A stretch of 64,000 bases of DNA from JBBQED01 sp038320345 (GTDB lineage Bacteria; Bacteroidota; Bacteroidia; AKYH767-A; OLB10). The notes under the pieces are model-generated. The model was not told the origin of the DNA, made no database searches, and saw nothing but the letters and a program-made list of their open reading frames with translations. Each line of letters starts with the position of its first letter. Position 1 is the first letter of the stretch. Shown here in pieces: positions 37,336-46,748 of this stretch. The position numbers and the translations under genes were made by a program. The stretch lies in NCBI GenBank assembly GCA_038320345.1, contig JBBQED010000008.1, forward strand, positions 88,330-152,329. Reading direction: 5' to 3'.

Positions 37336-38646
37336 TCAAGCATGACGAGCTTCAGCAGCTTCGCGCATTGCTTCTTCGATATCTTCAACTTCTACAGGGA
37401 TAGCAGACATGAGATCGATTTGTTCTTTGCTGGTGATCAGGATATCATTTTCGAGACGAATTCCGAGACCTTCTTCAGGAATATAGATCCCCGGTTCACA
37501 AGTGAAAATCATCCCAGCCTGCATAGGCTGATAACGATCTCCAATATCATGAACATCTAAACCAAGGAAATGAGAAGTACCATGCATAAAATACTTCTTA
37601 TACAAAGGCATGTCCGGATTTTGCTTTTTCACTTCATCCTTATTCAACAATCCTAATCCAATCAGTTCACCTTCCATGATTTTACCCACTTCTAAGTGAT
37701 ACTTTTCGATTGTGTTTCCAGGAACTAACATTTTTGTAGCTTGACGCATTACGCGCAATACCGCATTATATACATCGCGCTGACGCTCGGTAAACTCTCC
37801 ACTAACTGGCACACAACGCGTCATATCAGCAGCATAATTTGCGTACTCCGCACCAAAATCCATCAGAATAACTTCACCCGCTTTACACTCCATATTATTA
37901 TCGATATAATGCAACACATTAGCATTATTACCGGAAGCAATGATAGGAGTATAGGCATGACCGTTAGCCCGTTTACGGATAAACTCGTGCGTAATTTCGG
38001 CTTCGATTTCATACTCCATCACACCGGGCTTCACAAAACGCAACACTCTACGAAAAGCTTTTTCGGTGATATCCATCGCACGCTGCATGAGTTTAATTTC
38101 AATATCATGTTTAATGCTGCGAAGAGTAGCCATCAAAGGACCTGAACGTTCGTAATGATGACCGGCATAGCGTTTTTTCATCTCCTTCGCAAAGCGCATC
38201 TCCCGATAAGGAACATCACTTGCGAAGCGATCATTTTCATTAAGATTCAGGTAAACGGTAGTGCAATGATTCATCAGCATAGGAATGATGCTTGCATAAT
38301 CTTCGAGCCAGTAAATGCTCTGAATGCCTGAAGCTTGACGCCCTTCTTCCTTGCTGTATTTATGTCCTTCCCAAACGGCAATATGCTCGTTAGTTTTACG
38401 TAGGAATAGCATCTCCCTATACTTGGGAATTGGAGCATCTGGAAACAACACTAAAACTGTTTGCTCCTGATCAATTCCACTCAGATGAAATAAGTCGGAA
38501 TGTTGACGATAAGGGAAATTACAATCACCATTGCGAGGCATTTCATCATTAGCATTAAAAAATGCGATGGATCCTGGCTTCATATGAGCTACGAAGCGCT
38601 TACGGTTCTCAATAAATAAAAGAGAGTCGATGGGAGTATATTTCAT
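37336..38646 (-). CDS. pepP: Xaa-Pro aminopeptidase (aminopeptidase P)
   Basis: Removes the N-terminal residue before proline, a cytosolic dimanganese enzyme. 436 residues, typical. Residues 1-140 are the AMP_N domain (HSDLFHLSGIDQEQTVLVLF). The pita-bread M24 domain has the metal ligands in MDFGAEYANYAADMTR (two Asp), HGTSHFLGLDVHD (His), CEPGIYI (Glu) and RLENDILI (Glu). Its promoter was not clearly seen; a terminator follows. Confidence 0.96.
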   Translation of the reverse strand: MKYTPIDSLLFIENRKRFVAHMKPGSIAFFNANDEMPRNGDCNFPYRQHSDLFHLSGIDQEQTVLVLFPDAPIPKYREMLFLRKTNEHIAVWEGHKYSKEEGRQASGIQSIYWLEDYASIIPMLMNHCTTVYLNLNENDRFASDVPYREMRFAKEMKKRYAGHHYERSGPLMATLRSIKHDIEIKLMQRAMDITEKAFRRVLRFVKPGVMEYEIEAEITHEFIRKRANGHAYTPIIASGNNANVLHYIDNNMECKAGEVILMDFGAEYANYAADMTRCVPVSGEFTERQRDVYNAVLRVMRQATKMLVPGNTIEKYHLEVGKIMEGELIGLGLLNKDEVKKQNPDMPLYKKYFMHGTSHFLGLDVHDIGDRYQPMQAGMIFTCEPGIYIPEEGLGIRLENDILITSKEQIDLMSAIPVEVEDIEEAMREAAEARHA

Positions 38647-38861
38647 GTTTACAGGGAGTGATATTTAAGTGACGAATTTAGGGAATGGACTTGAGCAATC
38701 ACAGGATCCTGAACGAAAAATTAGCTGATTTAGATCAAATCCAGATTTGACCAGACCAACCAGATCCAATACTCCATAAAGACTCTCTTATCTTCTAACT
38801 CTAAAAGCCATCAAATGGTCCTTCTTAAAAAAACAATTTCCAGTGAAAAACAGGAGTCCAA

Positions 38862-38930
38862 ATGGAGTACCTATCAAAAGAAAAGCGAAGAGAATTGAAA
38901 AAGGAAAGGTCTAAAGTCATGAGAAAGTAA
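38862..38930 (+). CDS. Possible micro-ORF, 22 aa, Lys/Glu-rich
   Basis: ATG 38862 is preceded by AGGAG at 38852-38856 with five bases between. It encodes MEYLSKEKRRELKKERSK plus four residues, a highly charged amphipathic helix. Could be a real peptide or a leader, or chance in a purine-rich stretch. Confidence 0.22.
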   Translation: MEYLSKEKRRELKKERSKVMRK

Positions 38931-38997
38931 CGTATGTCATTGAAAAACGCATCCTTAGCCAAAATATTAGAATCTCTCTAAATAGTTCCCAAAACCC

Positions 38998-39027
38998 TTG
39001 TCGCTAACCTTGACCGAGTTAAATTTG
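38998..39027 (+). promoter_or_regulatory. sdhCAB promoter, Bacteroidota type
   Basis: TTG at 38998-39000 and TAAATTTG at 39020-39027 with a 19-bp gap, the best-formed promoter in the window. It lies inside the longest frame of sdhC (which begins at that very TTG), proving that translation must start later. Confidence 0.75.
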
Positions 39028-39072
39028 TCCTCCTGTAAACTCTTACTACAACCTTCTGTTATAATATCTGCT

Positions 39073-39846
39073 ATGAGTAAATTCTTTGAGTTTCTAAACT
39101 CATCGGTTGGCCGGAAATGGCTAATGGCGCTAACCGGTCTGTTCCTTTGCCTCTTTGTGACTGTTCACATGTCGGGCAATTTGTCATTGTTTAAAAACGA
39201 CAATGGCCAATCATTCAATCAATATGCAGTATTCATGACGACCTTTCCACCCATCAAGGTGATATCGTATTTGAACTATGCATTCATTTTATTACATGCG
39301 TTGAACGGATTTTATCTAGTGTTAAGGAACCGTAAAGCACGACCAGTTAAGTATGAGAGTAAAAAAGACGCACGATCTGCTTCATGGTCATCGCGAAACA
39401 TGGGGATCTTAGGAAGCATATTATTTGTATTTATCATTGTGCACATGGGGAATTTCTGGAGAGAATTTCACTGGTTCCCGATGGAAGTATTGCGTTACTC
39501 AACGGACATGAACACAGGAGTGACGGAAATAAAATCCGTTCCTTATGAGTCCTTCACGGGTCCTAAAGATTATTACGAAAATGGAACTAGAATTGTAGAG
39601 GTAAAAAACCTTTATGGAGAAGTAGCGGAAGCATTCAAATCACCCTTGTATGTTTTATTCTACGTGATTGCGATGTTTGCATTATCCTACCATTTAGTAC
39701 ATGGATTTCAGAGTGCATTCCAGACACTGGGAATTCGTTTCAAGACTTATGAAAAAATTATCAGAGGTGTAGGTACAGTAGTATATGCACTCATTATTCC
39801 TGCATTATTTGCAGCGATGCCAATTTACTTTCTCTTCTTTAAATAA
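39073..39846 (+). CDS. sdhC: Succinate dehydrogenase/fumarate reductase, cytochrome b subunit
   Basis: 257 residues from ATG 39073 (MSKFFEFLNSSVGRKW). Membrane anchor of complex II, single-subunit di-haem type of the Bacillus/Wolinella group. About five TM helices with candidate haem ligands in VTVHMSGNLS, FILLHALNGFY, FIIVHMGNFW and LSYHLVHGFQSAFQ. The frame continues upstream to TTG 38998, but the promoter occupies that part. First gene of sdhCAB, 12 bp before sdhA. Confidence 0.96.
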   Translation: MSKFFEFLNSSVGRKWLMALTGLFLCLFVTVHMSGNLSLFKNDNGQSFNQYAVFMTTFPPIKVISYLNYAFILLHALNGFYLVLRNRKARPVKYESKKDARSASWSSRNMGILGSILFVFIIVHMGNFWREFHWFPMEVLRYSTDMNTGVTEIKSVPYESFTGPKDYYENGTRIVEVKNLYGEVAEAFKSPLYVLFYVIAMFALSYHLVHGFQSAFQTLGIRFKTYEKIIRGVGTVVYALIIPALFAAMPIYFLFFK

Positions 39847-39858
39847 TTCCGGGACAAT

Positions 39859-41769
39859 ATGCTCGACGCTAAAATACCTGCCGGCCCACTCGGTGAGAAA
39901 TGGGACCGTCACAAGTTCAATCTGAAACTGGTTAATCCAGCCAACAAACGCCGCTATGATGTAATCATCGTAGGTACTGGTCTTGCAGGAGCTTCTGCTG
40001 CTGCTTCACTTGCAGAGTTAGGATACAATGTAAAAACATTTTGTTTTCAGGATAGCCCACGCCGTGCACACAGTATTGCAGCACAAGGTGGAATCAATGC
40101 TGCGAAAAATTACCGTAATGATGGTGACAGTGTTTACCGTTTATTTTACGATACCATCAAAGGTGGTGATTATCGTTCGCGCGAAGCAAACGTACATCGG
40201 CTCGCACAAGTGAGTAACAACATCATTGATCAGTGTGTTGCTCAGGGTGTACCCTTTGCACGGGAATATGGCGGACTGCTCGACAACCGATCTTTTGGTG
40301 GAGCGCAGGTATCCAGAACATTCTATGCAAAAGGACAAACTGGACAGCAATTATTACTTGGTGCTTATAGTGCAATGAACCGACAAATAGGTTCAGGAAA
40401 TATCAAAAGTTTTACGCGTCACGAAATGCTAGAATTAGTAATGATTGACGGACAAGCCCGTGGTATCATTGCACGTGACATGGTAACGGGAGAACTTGAG
40501 AGACATAGTGCGCATGCCGTTGTGTTATGTACTGGCGGATATGGAAACGTATTTTACTTAACAACCTATGCACGAGGATCTAATGGAACTGCCATCTGGA
40601 GAGCCCATAAAAAAGGAGCTTATTTCGGCAATCCTTGCTTCACGCAAATTCATCCAACCTGTATTCCGGTATCAGGAGATCACCAGTCGAAGTTGACTTT
40701 GATGTCGGAATCGCTGAGAAATGATGGACGTATTTGGGTACCCAAAAAGAAAGGAGATACACGCAGTCCTGAAAGTATTCCAGAAGAAGAAAGAGATTAT
40801 TATCTCGAGCGTTTTTACCCTTCGTTCGGCAACCTCGTACCACGAGATATTGCATCACGTAAAGCCAAAGAAATGTGCGATCAAGGCTTCGGTGTTGGCA
40901 ATACTGGTCTTGCTGTTTATCTAGATTTCTCGGATGTAATTAATCGTCTTGGCGCAAGTGGTGTTGCTGCAAAATATGGTAACCTGTTCGACATGTACAA
41001 ACAAATTACCGGACAGGATCCATACAAAACACCAATGATGATTTATCCTGCAGTTCACTATACTATGGGTGGTCTTTGGGTAGATTATAATCTGATGACT
41101 ACCATTCCAGGTTTATATGCCTGTGGTGAAGCTAACTTCAGTGATCATGGCGCCAATCGTTTGGGAGCTTCTGCATTGATGCAAGGACTTGCTGATGGAT
41201 ACTTTGTATTACCATTTACGATTGGAGATTATTTAGCAGGAACTGAACGCAAACCTATTGCGAATGACGGACCTGAATTCATAGCAGCTGAACAATTAGT
41301 AAAAGAAAGACTAAGCAAACTTTTATCCATCAAAGGCAAGAAAACAGTACATGAGTACCATCGTGAATTAGGATTGCTGATGTGGAATCACTGCGGAATG
41401 GGGAGAACAGCAAAAGGACTTCAAGAAGGCATTGATAAAATAAAAGTACTACGCGCTGAATTCTGGCAAAACCTATTAGTACCGGGTACTGATCAGGAAT
41501 TAAATCAGAATCTAGAGAAAGCAGGACGTGTTGCTGACTTCTTAGAACTAGGAGAACTCATGATGGTAGATGCACTCGATCGCAATGAAAGTTGCGGAGG
41601 ACATTTCAGAGAGGAATATCAAACACCTGAAGGAGAAGCGCTACGCGACGATGATAACTATGCTTACGTTGCTGCATGGGAATACAAAGGCGAAAATCAG
41701 CCAGAGCAATTGCATAAGGAAGCGCTTAATTATGAGTTTGTGAAACTTACTCAACGATCATACAAATAA
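39859..41769 (+). CDS. sdhA: Succinate dehydrogenase/fumarate reductase, flavoprotein subunit
   Basis: Oxidises succinate to fumarate (or the reverse) with covalently bound FAD. 636 residues. FAD-binding IIVGTGLAGASAAASLAELG, flavinylation His in AHSIAAQGGINAAK, substrate-loop FTQIHPTCIPVSG, and HYTMGGLWVDYN with PGLYACGEAN near the end of the FAD domain. The C-terminal helical domain has DRNESCGGHFREEYQT. The chain resembles the Wolinella/Bacillus class, matching its cytochrome b partner. Middle gene of the operon. Confidence 0.98.
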   Translation: MLDAKIPAGPLGEKWDRHKFNLKLVNPANKRRYDVIIVGTGLAGASAAASLAELGYNVKTFCFQDSPRRAHSIAAQGGINAAKNYRNDGDSVYRLFYDTIKGGDYRSREANVHRLAQVSNNIIDQCVAQGVPFAREYGGLLDNRSFGGAQVSRTFYAKGQTGQQLLLGAYSAMNRQIGSGNIKSFTRHEMLELVMIDGQARGIIARDMVTGELERHSAHAVVLCTGGYGNVFYLTTYARGSNGTAIWRAHKKGAYFGNPCFTQIHPTCIPVSGDHQSKLTLMSESLRNDGRIWVPKKKGDTRSPESIPEEERDYYLERFYPSFGNLVPRDIASRKAKEMCDQGFGVGNTGLAVYLDFSDVINRLGASGVAAKYGNLFDMYKQITGQDPYKTPMMIYPAVHYTMGGLWVDYNLMTTIPGLYACGEANFSDHGANRLGASALMQGLADGYFVLPFTIGDYLAGTERKPIANDGPEFIAAEQLVKERLSKLLSIKGKKTVHEYHRELGLLMWNHCGMGRTAKGLQEGIDKIKVLRAEFWQNLLVPGTDQELNQNLEKAGRVADFLELGELMMVDALDRNESCGGHFREEYQTPEGEALRDDDNYAYVAAWEYKGENQPEQLHKEALNYEFVKLTQRSYK

Positions 41770-41828
41770 CATTTACCCGGAAGAAAACTTCCGAATATTA
41801 TTATCACTATTAAAAAATTCTTCCTGCT

Positions 41829-42587
41829 ATGAGCGGAAACATGAATTTAACACTGAAAGTCTGGAGACAGAAAAACGCCAAAGAAAGTGGACGTTTTGAA
41901 ACTTATCAGGCAAAAAATATTTCACCAGATATGTCATTCTTAGAAATGATGGATGTGGTGAACGAAGATCTGATTAAAGAAAGTAAAGATCCAATTGCAT
42001 TTGATCATGATTGCCGCGAGGGAATCTGTGGTATGTGCAGTATGTATATCAATGGCCGAGCACATGGACCTGTACAAGGGGTAACTACTTGTCAGTTGCA
42101 CATGCGCAGCTTTAAAAATGGCGATACTATTATTGTTGAGCCGTGGAGAGCCGCTGCATTTCCTGTACTAAGAGATCTGATAGTTGATCGCAAAGCATTT
42201 GATAAGATTCAGCAGGCGGGAGGATTTGTAAGTGTGAATACGGGATCTGCACAAGATGCGAATGCTATTTCTATTTCCAAAAAAAATGCAGACGAAGCAT
42301 TTAGTTCAGCAGCTTGCATAGGATGTGGAGCCTGCGTTGCTGCCTGTACTAATTCTAGTGGAATGCTATTCCTTTCTGCCAAAGTTTCTCAGTATGCGCT
42401 GTTACCACAAGGACAAGCAGAACGTAAACTCAGAGTTTTAAATATGCTTAAAACTCATGATGAAGCAGGGCTTGGTGCTTGCACAAATACCGAAGCATGT
42501 GAAGCAGAATGCCCGAAAGGAATTTCTGTAACAAACATCGCAAGATTGAATAGAGATTATGCAGCTGCAATGATGAGCAGTGAGTAA
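41829..42587 (+). CDS. sdhB: Succinate dehydrogenase/fumarate reductase, iron-sulfur subunit
   Basis: 252 residues. The N-terminal ferredoxin domain binds [2Fe-2S] with CREGICGMC plus a later Cys (TTCQLHM). The C-terminal domain has CIGCGACVAAC for [4Fe-4S] and CTNTEACEAECPKGI for the [3Fe-4S]/[4Fe-4S] positions. Carries electrons from SdhA to the quinone site at SdhC. Start ATG 41829, 59 bp after sdhA, with a second Met four codons later. Confidence 0.98.
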   Translation: MSGNMNLTLKVWRQKNAKESGRFETYQAKNISPDMSFLEMMDVVNEDLIKESKDPIAFDHDCREGICGMCSMYINGRAHGPVQGVTTCQLHMRSFKNGDTIIVEPWRAAAFPVLRDLIVDRKAFDKIQQAGGFVSVNTGSAQDANAISISKKNADEAFSSAACIGCGACVAACTNSSGMLFLSAKVSQYALLPQGQAERKLRVLNMLKTHDEAGLGACTNTEACEAECPKGISVTNIARLNRDYAAAMMSSE

Positions 42588-42637
42588 GATGTGGATGAAA
42601 CGTAGCCTCAGAGGTAATATGAAGGCTTCATTTTCGT

Positions 42638-42645
42638 TACCTTTG
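42638..42645 (+). promoter_or_regulatory. -7 box TACCTTTG
   Basis: A TAnnTTTG match ending four bases before ATG 42650 of the Kazal gene; the transcript would be leaderless if it is used. No TTG at the expected distance. Confidence 0.45.
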
Positions 42646-42649
42646 TAAT

Positions 42650-43135
42650 ATGCTAATCCGGCTACGCTATCTTTTTCTGCTATTAACACTGACTCTAGCG
42701 AGAACTCCTGTTTCTGCTCAAGGTCCATGTATTGACCCGCTCGTTTTTCCACAACCTACTTATAGTTGTCCGCCCGACTATTACCCCGTTTGTGGATGTA
42801 ACGGTGTTACTTACCGAAATCCATGCGAAGCAACGTACAGGGCAGGATTGCAATATTATGCGGAAGGAAGTTGTACAAGTTTCGATTTTGATTTTTTACC
42901 CACATACACTAACTATTACCTTAATCTAAAAATTTACAAGAGGGAACGAGGCTATGTGTTAATTAACATCTGGGATGTTTATGGTATCAACAAGCTCATT
43001 GATCAGGTAAATATTCCGCAAGGACTTCCTCCTTATGAATATGCTTTGAATGTTTCACAATTAGAAACTGGAATTTATCTTCTTGAAATTTATTCGGGAG
43101 GAGATAATCTGGTAAAGAAATTTTACAAATATTAA
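42650..43135 (+). CDS. Secreted Kazal-domain protein with T9SS-type tail
   Basis: 161 residues. Signal peptide 1-24 (LFLLLTLTLARTPVSAQ). Residues 26-75 are one Kazal module with six cysteines: C-x12-C-PPDYYPV-CGCNGVTYRNPC and a last Cys in AEGSC. Residues about 90-161 look like a T9SS type A sorting domain: YVLINIWDVYGINKL, then LNVSQLETGIYLLEIYSGG and the end KKFYKY. Kazal domains are usually serine-protease inhibitors, but the residue expected at P1 (second after the second Cys) is Pro, so inhibition is doubtful. It directly follows sdhB (62 bp) but has its own -7 box. Confidence 0.87.
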   Translation: MLIRLRYLFLLLTLTLARTPVSAQGPCIDPLVFPQPTYSCPPDYYPVCGCNGVTYRNPCEATYRAGLQYYAEGSCTSFDFDFLPTYTNYYLNLKIYKRERGYVLINIWDVYGINKLIDQVNIPQGLPPYEYALNVSQLETGIYLLEIYSGGDNLVKKFYKY

Positions 43136-43141
43136 GCGGTA

Positions 43142-43720
43142 TTACAGCGTAAGTGCCGCGACGAATAATCGCAACTCTTGGAAAAAATCTGTGAATTCCT
43201 TTTCGTACAAAGCATAATCCTTTTCCAAGGCTAGATGTGCATTTTCCATCCCTGAGATAAATTTTGTACGGCGAGATAATCCGGTGAGAGCTTTCTGCAT
43301 ACCTTCCATCTTAGCATACCCCAGCAACCAATTCTGAGGCTCCATATAACTCAACATATTTTTCGCACGTTCCGGCAGAATAGCATCATAGCGATGAAGA
43401 ATTTCATAGGTCTGCGTACTGAAAAGATCCAATGATTTCCCATGATACTGTTGCCAGTCGCGGGCTAGAAAGTGATCATAAAAAATATCGACTATTACTG
43501 GAGCATATTTTCTGAATTCAACGCGGAGGCGTGCTTTACTTAATTCGACTACGGGGTGGCTATCCGTAAATTGATCGATGGCTCGATGTAAAATAATACC
43601 AGCTTTTATTTCCTCCTTAAACTGCTGAATCATTGAACCCTTTACATGATCGGCAATAAAATTTCCAACCATGAGATCTTGGTTATCGCCACTGAGGTAA
43701 ATATGTGCGAGATAGTTCAC
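43142..43720 (-). CDS. Acyl carrier protein phosphodiesterase-like (AcpH family)
   Basis: 192 residues from GTG 43720, where the family N-terminus (V/M)NYLAHIYLSGDN begins. The longest frame starts at 43765, but its first codons lie inside the terminator hairpin after gcvP. Family motifs: DLMVGNFIADHVKG, LHRAIDQFTDSHPV and DIFYDHFLARDW carry the HD-like metal-binding His/Asp residues. AcpH removes phosphopantetheine from ACP in E. coli; the family role in Bacteroidota is less certain. It stops six bases past the end of the convergent Kazal gene. Confidence 0.85.
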   Translation of the reverse strand: MNYLAHIYLSGDNQDLMVGNFIADHVKGSMIQQFKEEIKAGIILHRAIDQFTDSHPVVELSKARLRVEFRKYAPVIVDIFYDHFLARDWQQYHGKSLDLFSTQTYEILHRYDAILPERAKNMLSYMEPQNWLLGYAKMEGMQKALTGLSRRTKFISGMENAHLALEKDYALYEKEFTDFFQELRLFVAALTL

Positions 43721-43756
43721 CCTGATTTTTATTTCTAAAAGAGTTCTTAAAAGAAA

Positions 43757-43785
43757 AGAGGCCACCAGAATTACTGAAGGCCTCT
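43757..43785 (-). terminator. Terminator after gcvP
   Basis: Interrupted stem: AGAGGCC/GGCCTCT (43757-43763 and 43779-43785) with an inner CAG/CTG pair around a 5-nt loop. The minus strand continues with a T-rich tract. It lies 21 bases past the gcvP stop. Confidence 0.7.
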
Positions 43786-43805
43786 ACTCCTATTTATCAA
43801 TCACC

Positions 43806-46694
43806 TTAATGAGTATGCTCTACGTTTTCGTATTCACTAATATCGGGACACGTACAAACAAGATTACGATCACCATAAGCATTATCTACCCTTTTCACGG
43901 TTGGCCAGAATTTATTCTCAGCGATCCAGGGAGCCGGGAATGCTGCTTCACGTCGTGTGTAAGGATATTGCCAATCATCAGCCGTTAATTCAGCTGCCGT
44001 ATGTGGAGCATTCACCAACACGTTATTAGCTCTGTCAGTGCGTCCTTCTTCCAGATTACGAATCTCTTCACGAATTGCAATCATCGCATCACAGAAACGA
44101 TCTAGTTCTATCAGCGATTCACTTTCGGTAGGTTCTACCATCAATGTTCCAGCAACGGGGAATGCAACTGTTGGTGCATGATATCCATAATCCATCAAAC
44201 GCTTAGCGATATCCGTTACTTCAATACCTGCACTTTGTTTAAAGGCACGACAATCTAAAATCATTTCATGAGCAACATGTCCGTTGGTTCCTTTGTAAAG
44301 AATCGGATAATGGCCTTCGAGACGCGACTTCATATAATTCGCATTCAGGATTGCATAAATAGTTGCTTTTTTCACACCTTCTGCACCTAGCATACGGATA
44401 TAGCCATAACTAATTAGCAGAATAAGTGCACTACCCCAAGGAGCAGCACTAACGGCGGTGCCTTGCCGTTCTTGACCAGAATTGATAACAGGATGACCAG
44501 CGAGATAAGGAGCGAGATGTGCTGCAACACCAATAGGTCCCATTCCAGGGCCACCACCACCATGAGGAATCGCAAATGTTTTATGCAGATTCAAGTGACA
44601 TACATCAGCACCGATCATACCCGGACTTGTTAAACCCACTTGAGCATTCATATTCGCACCATCCATGTAAACTTGTCCGCCATGCTCATGAATAATTTTG
44701 GTAAGCTCACGAATTCCTTCTTCGTACACACCATGAGTACTTGGATAAGTCACCATGAGGGTCGCAAGATTATTTTTATACTTATCCGCTTTATGCGTAA
44801 GATCAGCAAAATCAACATTACCACTTTCATCACATTTCACTACCACCACATGCCATCCTGCCATAACTGCTGAAGCTGGATTAGTGCCGTGCGCCGACTG
44901 AGGAATCAAAACAATATTTCGATGACCTTGACCTTTTGCAATCAAGTAACCACGAATCGCCATTAGTCCTGCATACTCACCTTGAGCACCGGAATTAGGT
45001 TGTAAAGAAACTGCATCGAAGCCTGTAATTTTACAGAGGTACTCTTCGAGTTCACGTATAATTTGCATGTAGCCCTGCGTTTGAGAAAGCGGAGCAAAAG
45101 GATGAATGCTATTCCATAGTGGCCAACTCAAAGGCATCATTTCACTAGTCGCATTTAGTTTCATTGTACATGAACCCAGTGCAATCATAGAATGATTTAA
45201 GGAAAGATCTTTATTCTCCAGACGTTTAATATAGCGCAACATATCTGTTTCGCTGTGATACTTATTGAAGACTGGATTTTCGAGGAATGCAGTTTTCCTA
45301 CTCAGATTCAACTGATCATTAATTATTGGTTGAATTCCTGCATCAACACCATTACGTTTATAGTTAAACCCAGCAACAGTTGCGAAGAGATGAATGATTT
45401 CGGTAACATCATCATGCAAAGTTGTTTCATCCAAAGCGATGGTAATATTTCCATCTTTCGAATAGCGAAAATTAATTTTCGCCTTCAATGCAGCGGCTTG
45501 AATCACACTTAATTTTTCTCCCACATGCACTTTTACGGTATCAAAAAACTGATCATGAACAATAGCATATCCATGTTTACGTAAACCTTCTGCAAGCGTC
45601 ACAGCACGAAGATGAATATCAACGGCAATTGCTTTCAAACCTTTTGGACCATGATACACGGTATACATCGAAGCCATGACCGCCAATAAAACTTGTGCGG
45701 TGCAAATATTAGAAGTGGCTTTATCGCGTTTAATATGTTGTTCGCGTGTTTGCAATGCCATACGCAAGGCTTGTTTTCCACTTGCATCAATACTCACCCC
45801 GATGATTCTTCCTGGAATATCGCGTTTGTATTCTTCTTTCGTTGCAAAAAATGCAGCATGAGGACCACCATAACCCATCGGCACACCAAATCGTTGTGAA
45901 CTTCCTACAACTACATCGGCACCCCATTCACCAGGAGGTGTTAAAAGTACTAATGCCATCAGATCAGTTGCAACAACTACACGGACACCAGCAGAATGAC
46001 ATTGAGCAGTAAGATTTTTATAATCTACAATTTCACCATCGAGGCCTGGGTATTGCAATATCATCCCGAAAAAAGAATCGTCCGGATTAAATTTTCCTGC
46101 ATCACCAATTACGAGTTCAATTCCGATTGGAGCAGAACGTGTACGCAATACATCGATAGATTGAGGATAACAATTTTCTGCAACAAAAAATTTATGCGCA
46201 CCGGCTTTAATTGCTTCTTTACTTCGGGAATGAAACAACATCGCCATAGCTTCTGCAGCTGCAGTTGATTCATCCAACAAAGAAGCGTTTGCTAATTCCA
46301 TTCCAGTCAAATCGCAGATCATCGTCTGGAAATTTAGCAGTGCTTCCATCCTACCTTGAGCGATTTCCGCTTGATAAGGAGTGTATGCTGTATACCAACC
46401 CGGATTCTCAAAAATATTTCGTTGGATGACACCGGGAATAATAGTGTTATAATAACCGAGGCCGAGATAAGAACGATAAATTTCATTCATCGCAGCAACT
46501 CCGCGTAATTCACGCAAGTAAGTTGCTTCATCTTGTGCAGCAGGAATATCTAAATCTTGTTTAAGCCGAATATCGGCAGGAATTGTTTCATTAATAAGCT
46601 GATCAACCGATTCAACGCCGATAGCCTTAAGCATCGTAATTGTTTCAAGGTTGTCGGGACCAATATGACGGTCGGTAAATTGATGATAGGCCAT
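43806..46694 (-). CDS. gcvP: Glycine dehydrogenase (decarboxylating), P protein
   Basis: P protein of the glycine cleavage system: decarboxylates glycine with pyridoxal phosphate and passes the aminomethyl group to H protein. 962 residues, the full-length homodimeric form. N-terminal FTDRHIGPDNLETI; the cofactor Lys705 is in HLNLHKTFAIPHGGGGPGMGP, preceded by YMDGANMNAQVGLTSPG. The gcvT and gcvH genes are not adjacent. A promoter with -7 TACCTTTG lies 19 bases upstream of the start and a terminator follows. Confidence 0.98.
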   Translation of the reverse strand: MAYHQFTDRHIGPDNLETITMLKAIGVESVDQLINETIPADIRLKQDLDIPAAQDEATYLRELRGVAAMNEIYRSYLGLGYYNTIIPGVIQRNIFENPGWYTAYTPYQAEIAQGRMEALLNFQTMICDLTGMELANASLLDESTAAAEAMAMLFHSRSKEAIKAGAHKFFVAENCYPQSIDVLRTRSAPIGIELVIGDAGKFNPDDSFFGMILQYPGLDGEIVDYKNLTAQCHSAGVRVVVATDLMALVLLTPPGEWGADVVVGSSQRFGVPMGYGGPHAAFFATKEEYKRDIPGRIIGVSIDASGKQALRMALQTREQHIKRDKATSNICTAQVLLAVMASMYTVYHGPKGLKAIAVDIHLRAVTLAEGLRKHGYAIVHDQFFDTVKVHVGEKLSVIQAAALKAKINFRYSKDGNITIALDETTLHDDVTEIIHLFATVAGFNYKRNGVDAGIQPIINDQLNLSRKTAFLENPVFNKYHSETDMLRYIKRLENKDLSLNHSMIALGSCTMKLNATSEMMPLSWPLWNSIHPFAPLSQTQGYMQIIRELEEYLCKITGFDAVSLQPNSGAQGEYAGLMAIRGYLIAKGQGHRNIVLIPQSAHGTNPASAVMAGWHVVVVKCDESGNVDFADLTHKADKYKNNLATLMVTYPSTHGVYEEGIRELTKIIHEHGGQVYMDGANMNAQVGLTSPGMIGADVCHLNLHKTFAIPHGGGGPGMGPIGVAAHLAPYLAGHPVINSGQERQGTAVSAAPWGSALILLISYGYIRMLGAEGVKKATIYAILNANYMKSRLEGHYPILYKGTNGHVAHEMILDCRAFKQSAGIEVTDIAKRLMDYGYHAPTVAFPVAGTLMVEPTESESLIELDRFCDAMIAIREEIRNLEEGRTDRANNVLVNAPHTAAELTADDWQYPYTRREAAFPAPWIAENKFWPTVKRVDNAYGDRNLVCTCPDISEYENVEHTH

Positions 46695-46712
46695 AGGGAA
46701 GAATTATAGTTA

Positions 46713-46748
46713 CAAAGGTAAGGATCAGCGGGAGAAATAAAAGAACAA
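46713..46748 (-). promoter_or_regulatory. gcvP promoter
   Basis: On the minus strand TTG at 46746-46748 and TACCTTTG at 46713-46720 are 25 bp apart. The gap is slightly longer than typical. No glycine riboswitch is visible between it and the start. Confidence 0.5.

Larger units (their letters stand above)
38647..39072. other. 426-bp intergenic region before sdhC
   Basis: Holds the sdhC promoter (38998-39027), a long leader of about 45 bases, and a possible 22-codon ORF (38862-38930). Otherwise I see nothing. Confidence 0.5.

Noticed and set aside
37741..38145. 134-codon plus-strand ORF
   Set aside because: Antisense to pepP.
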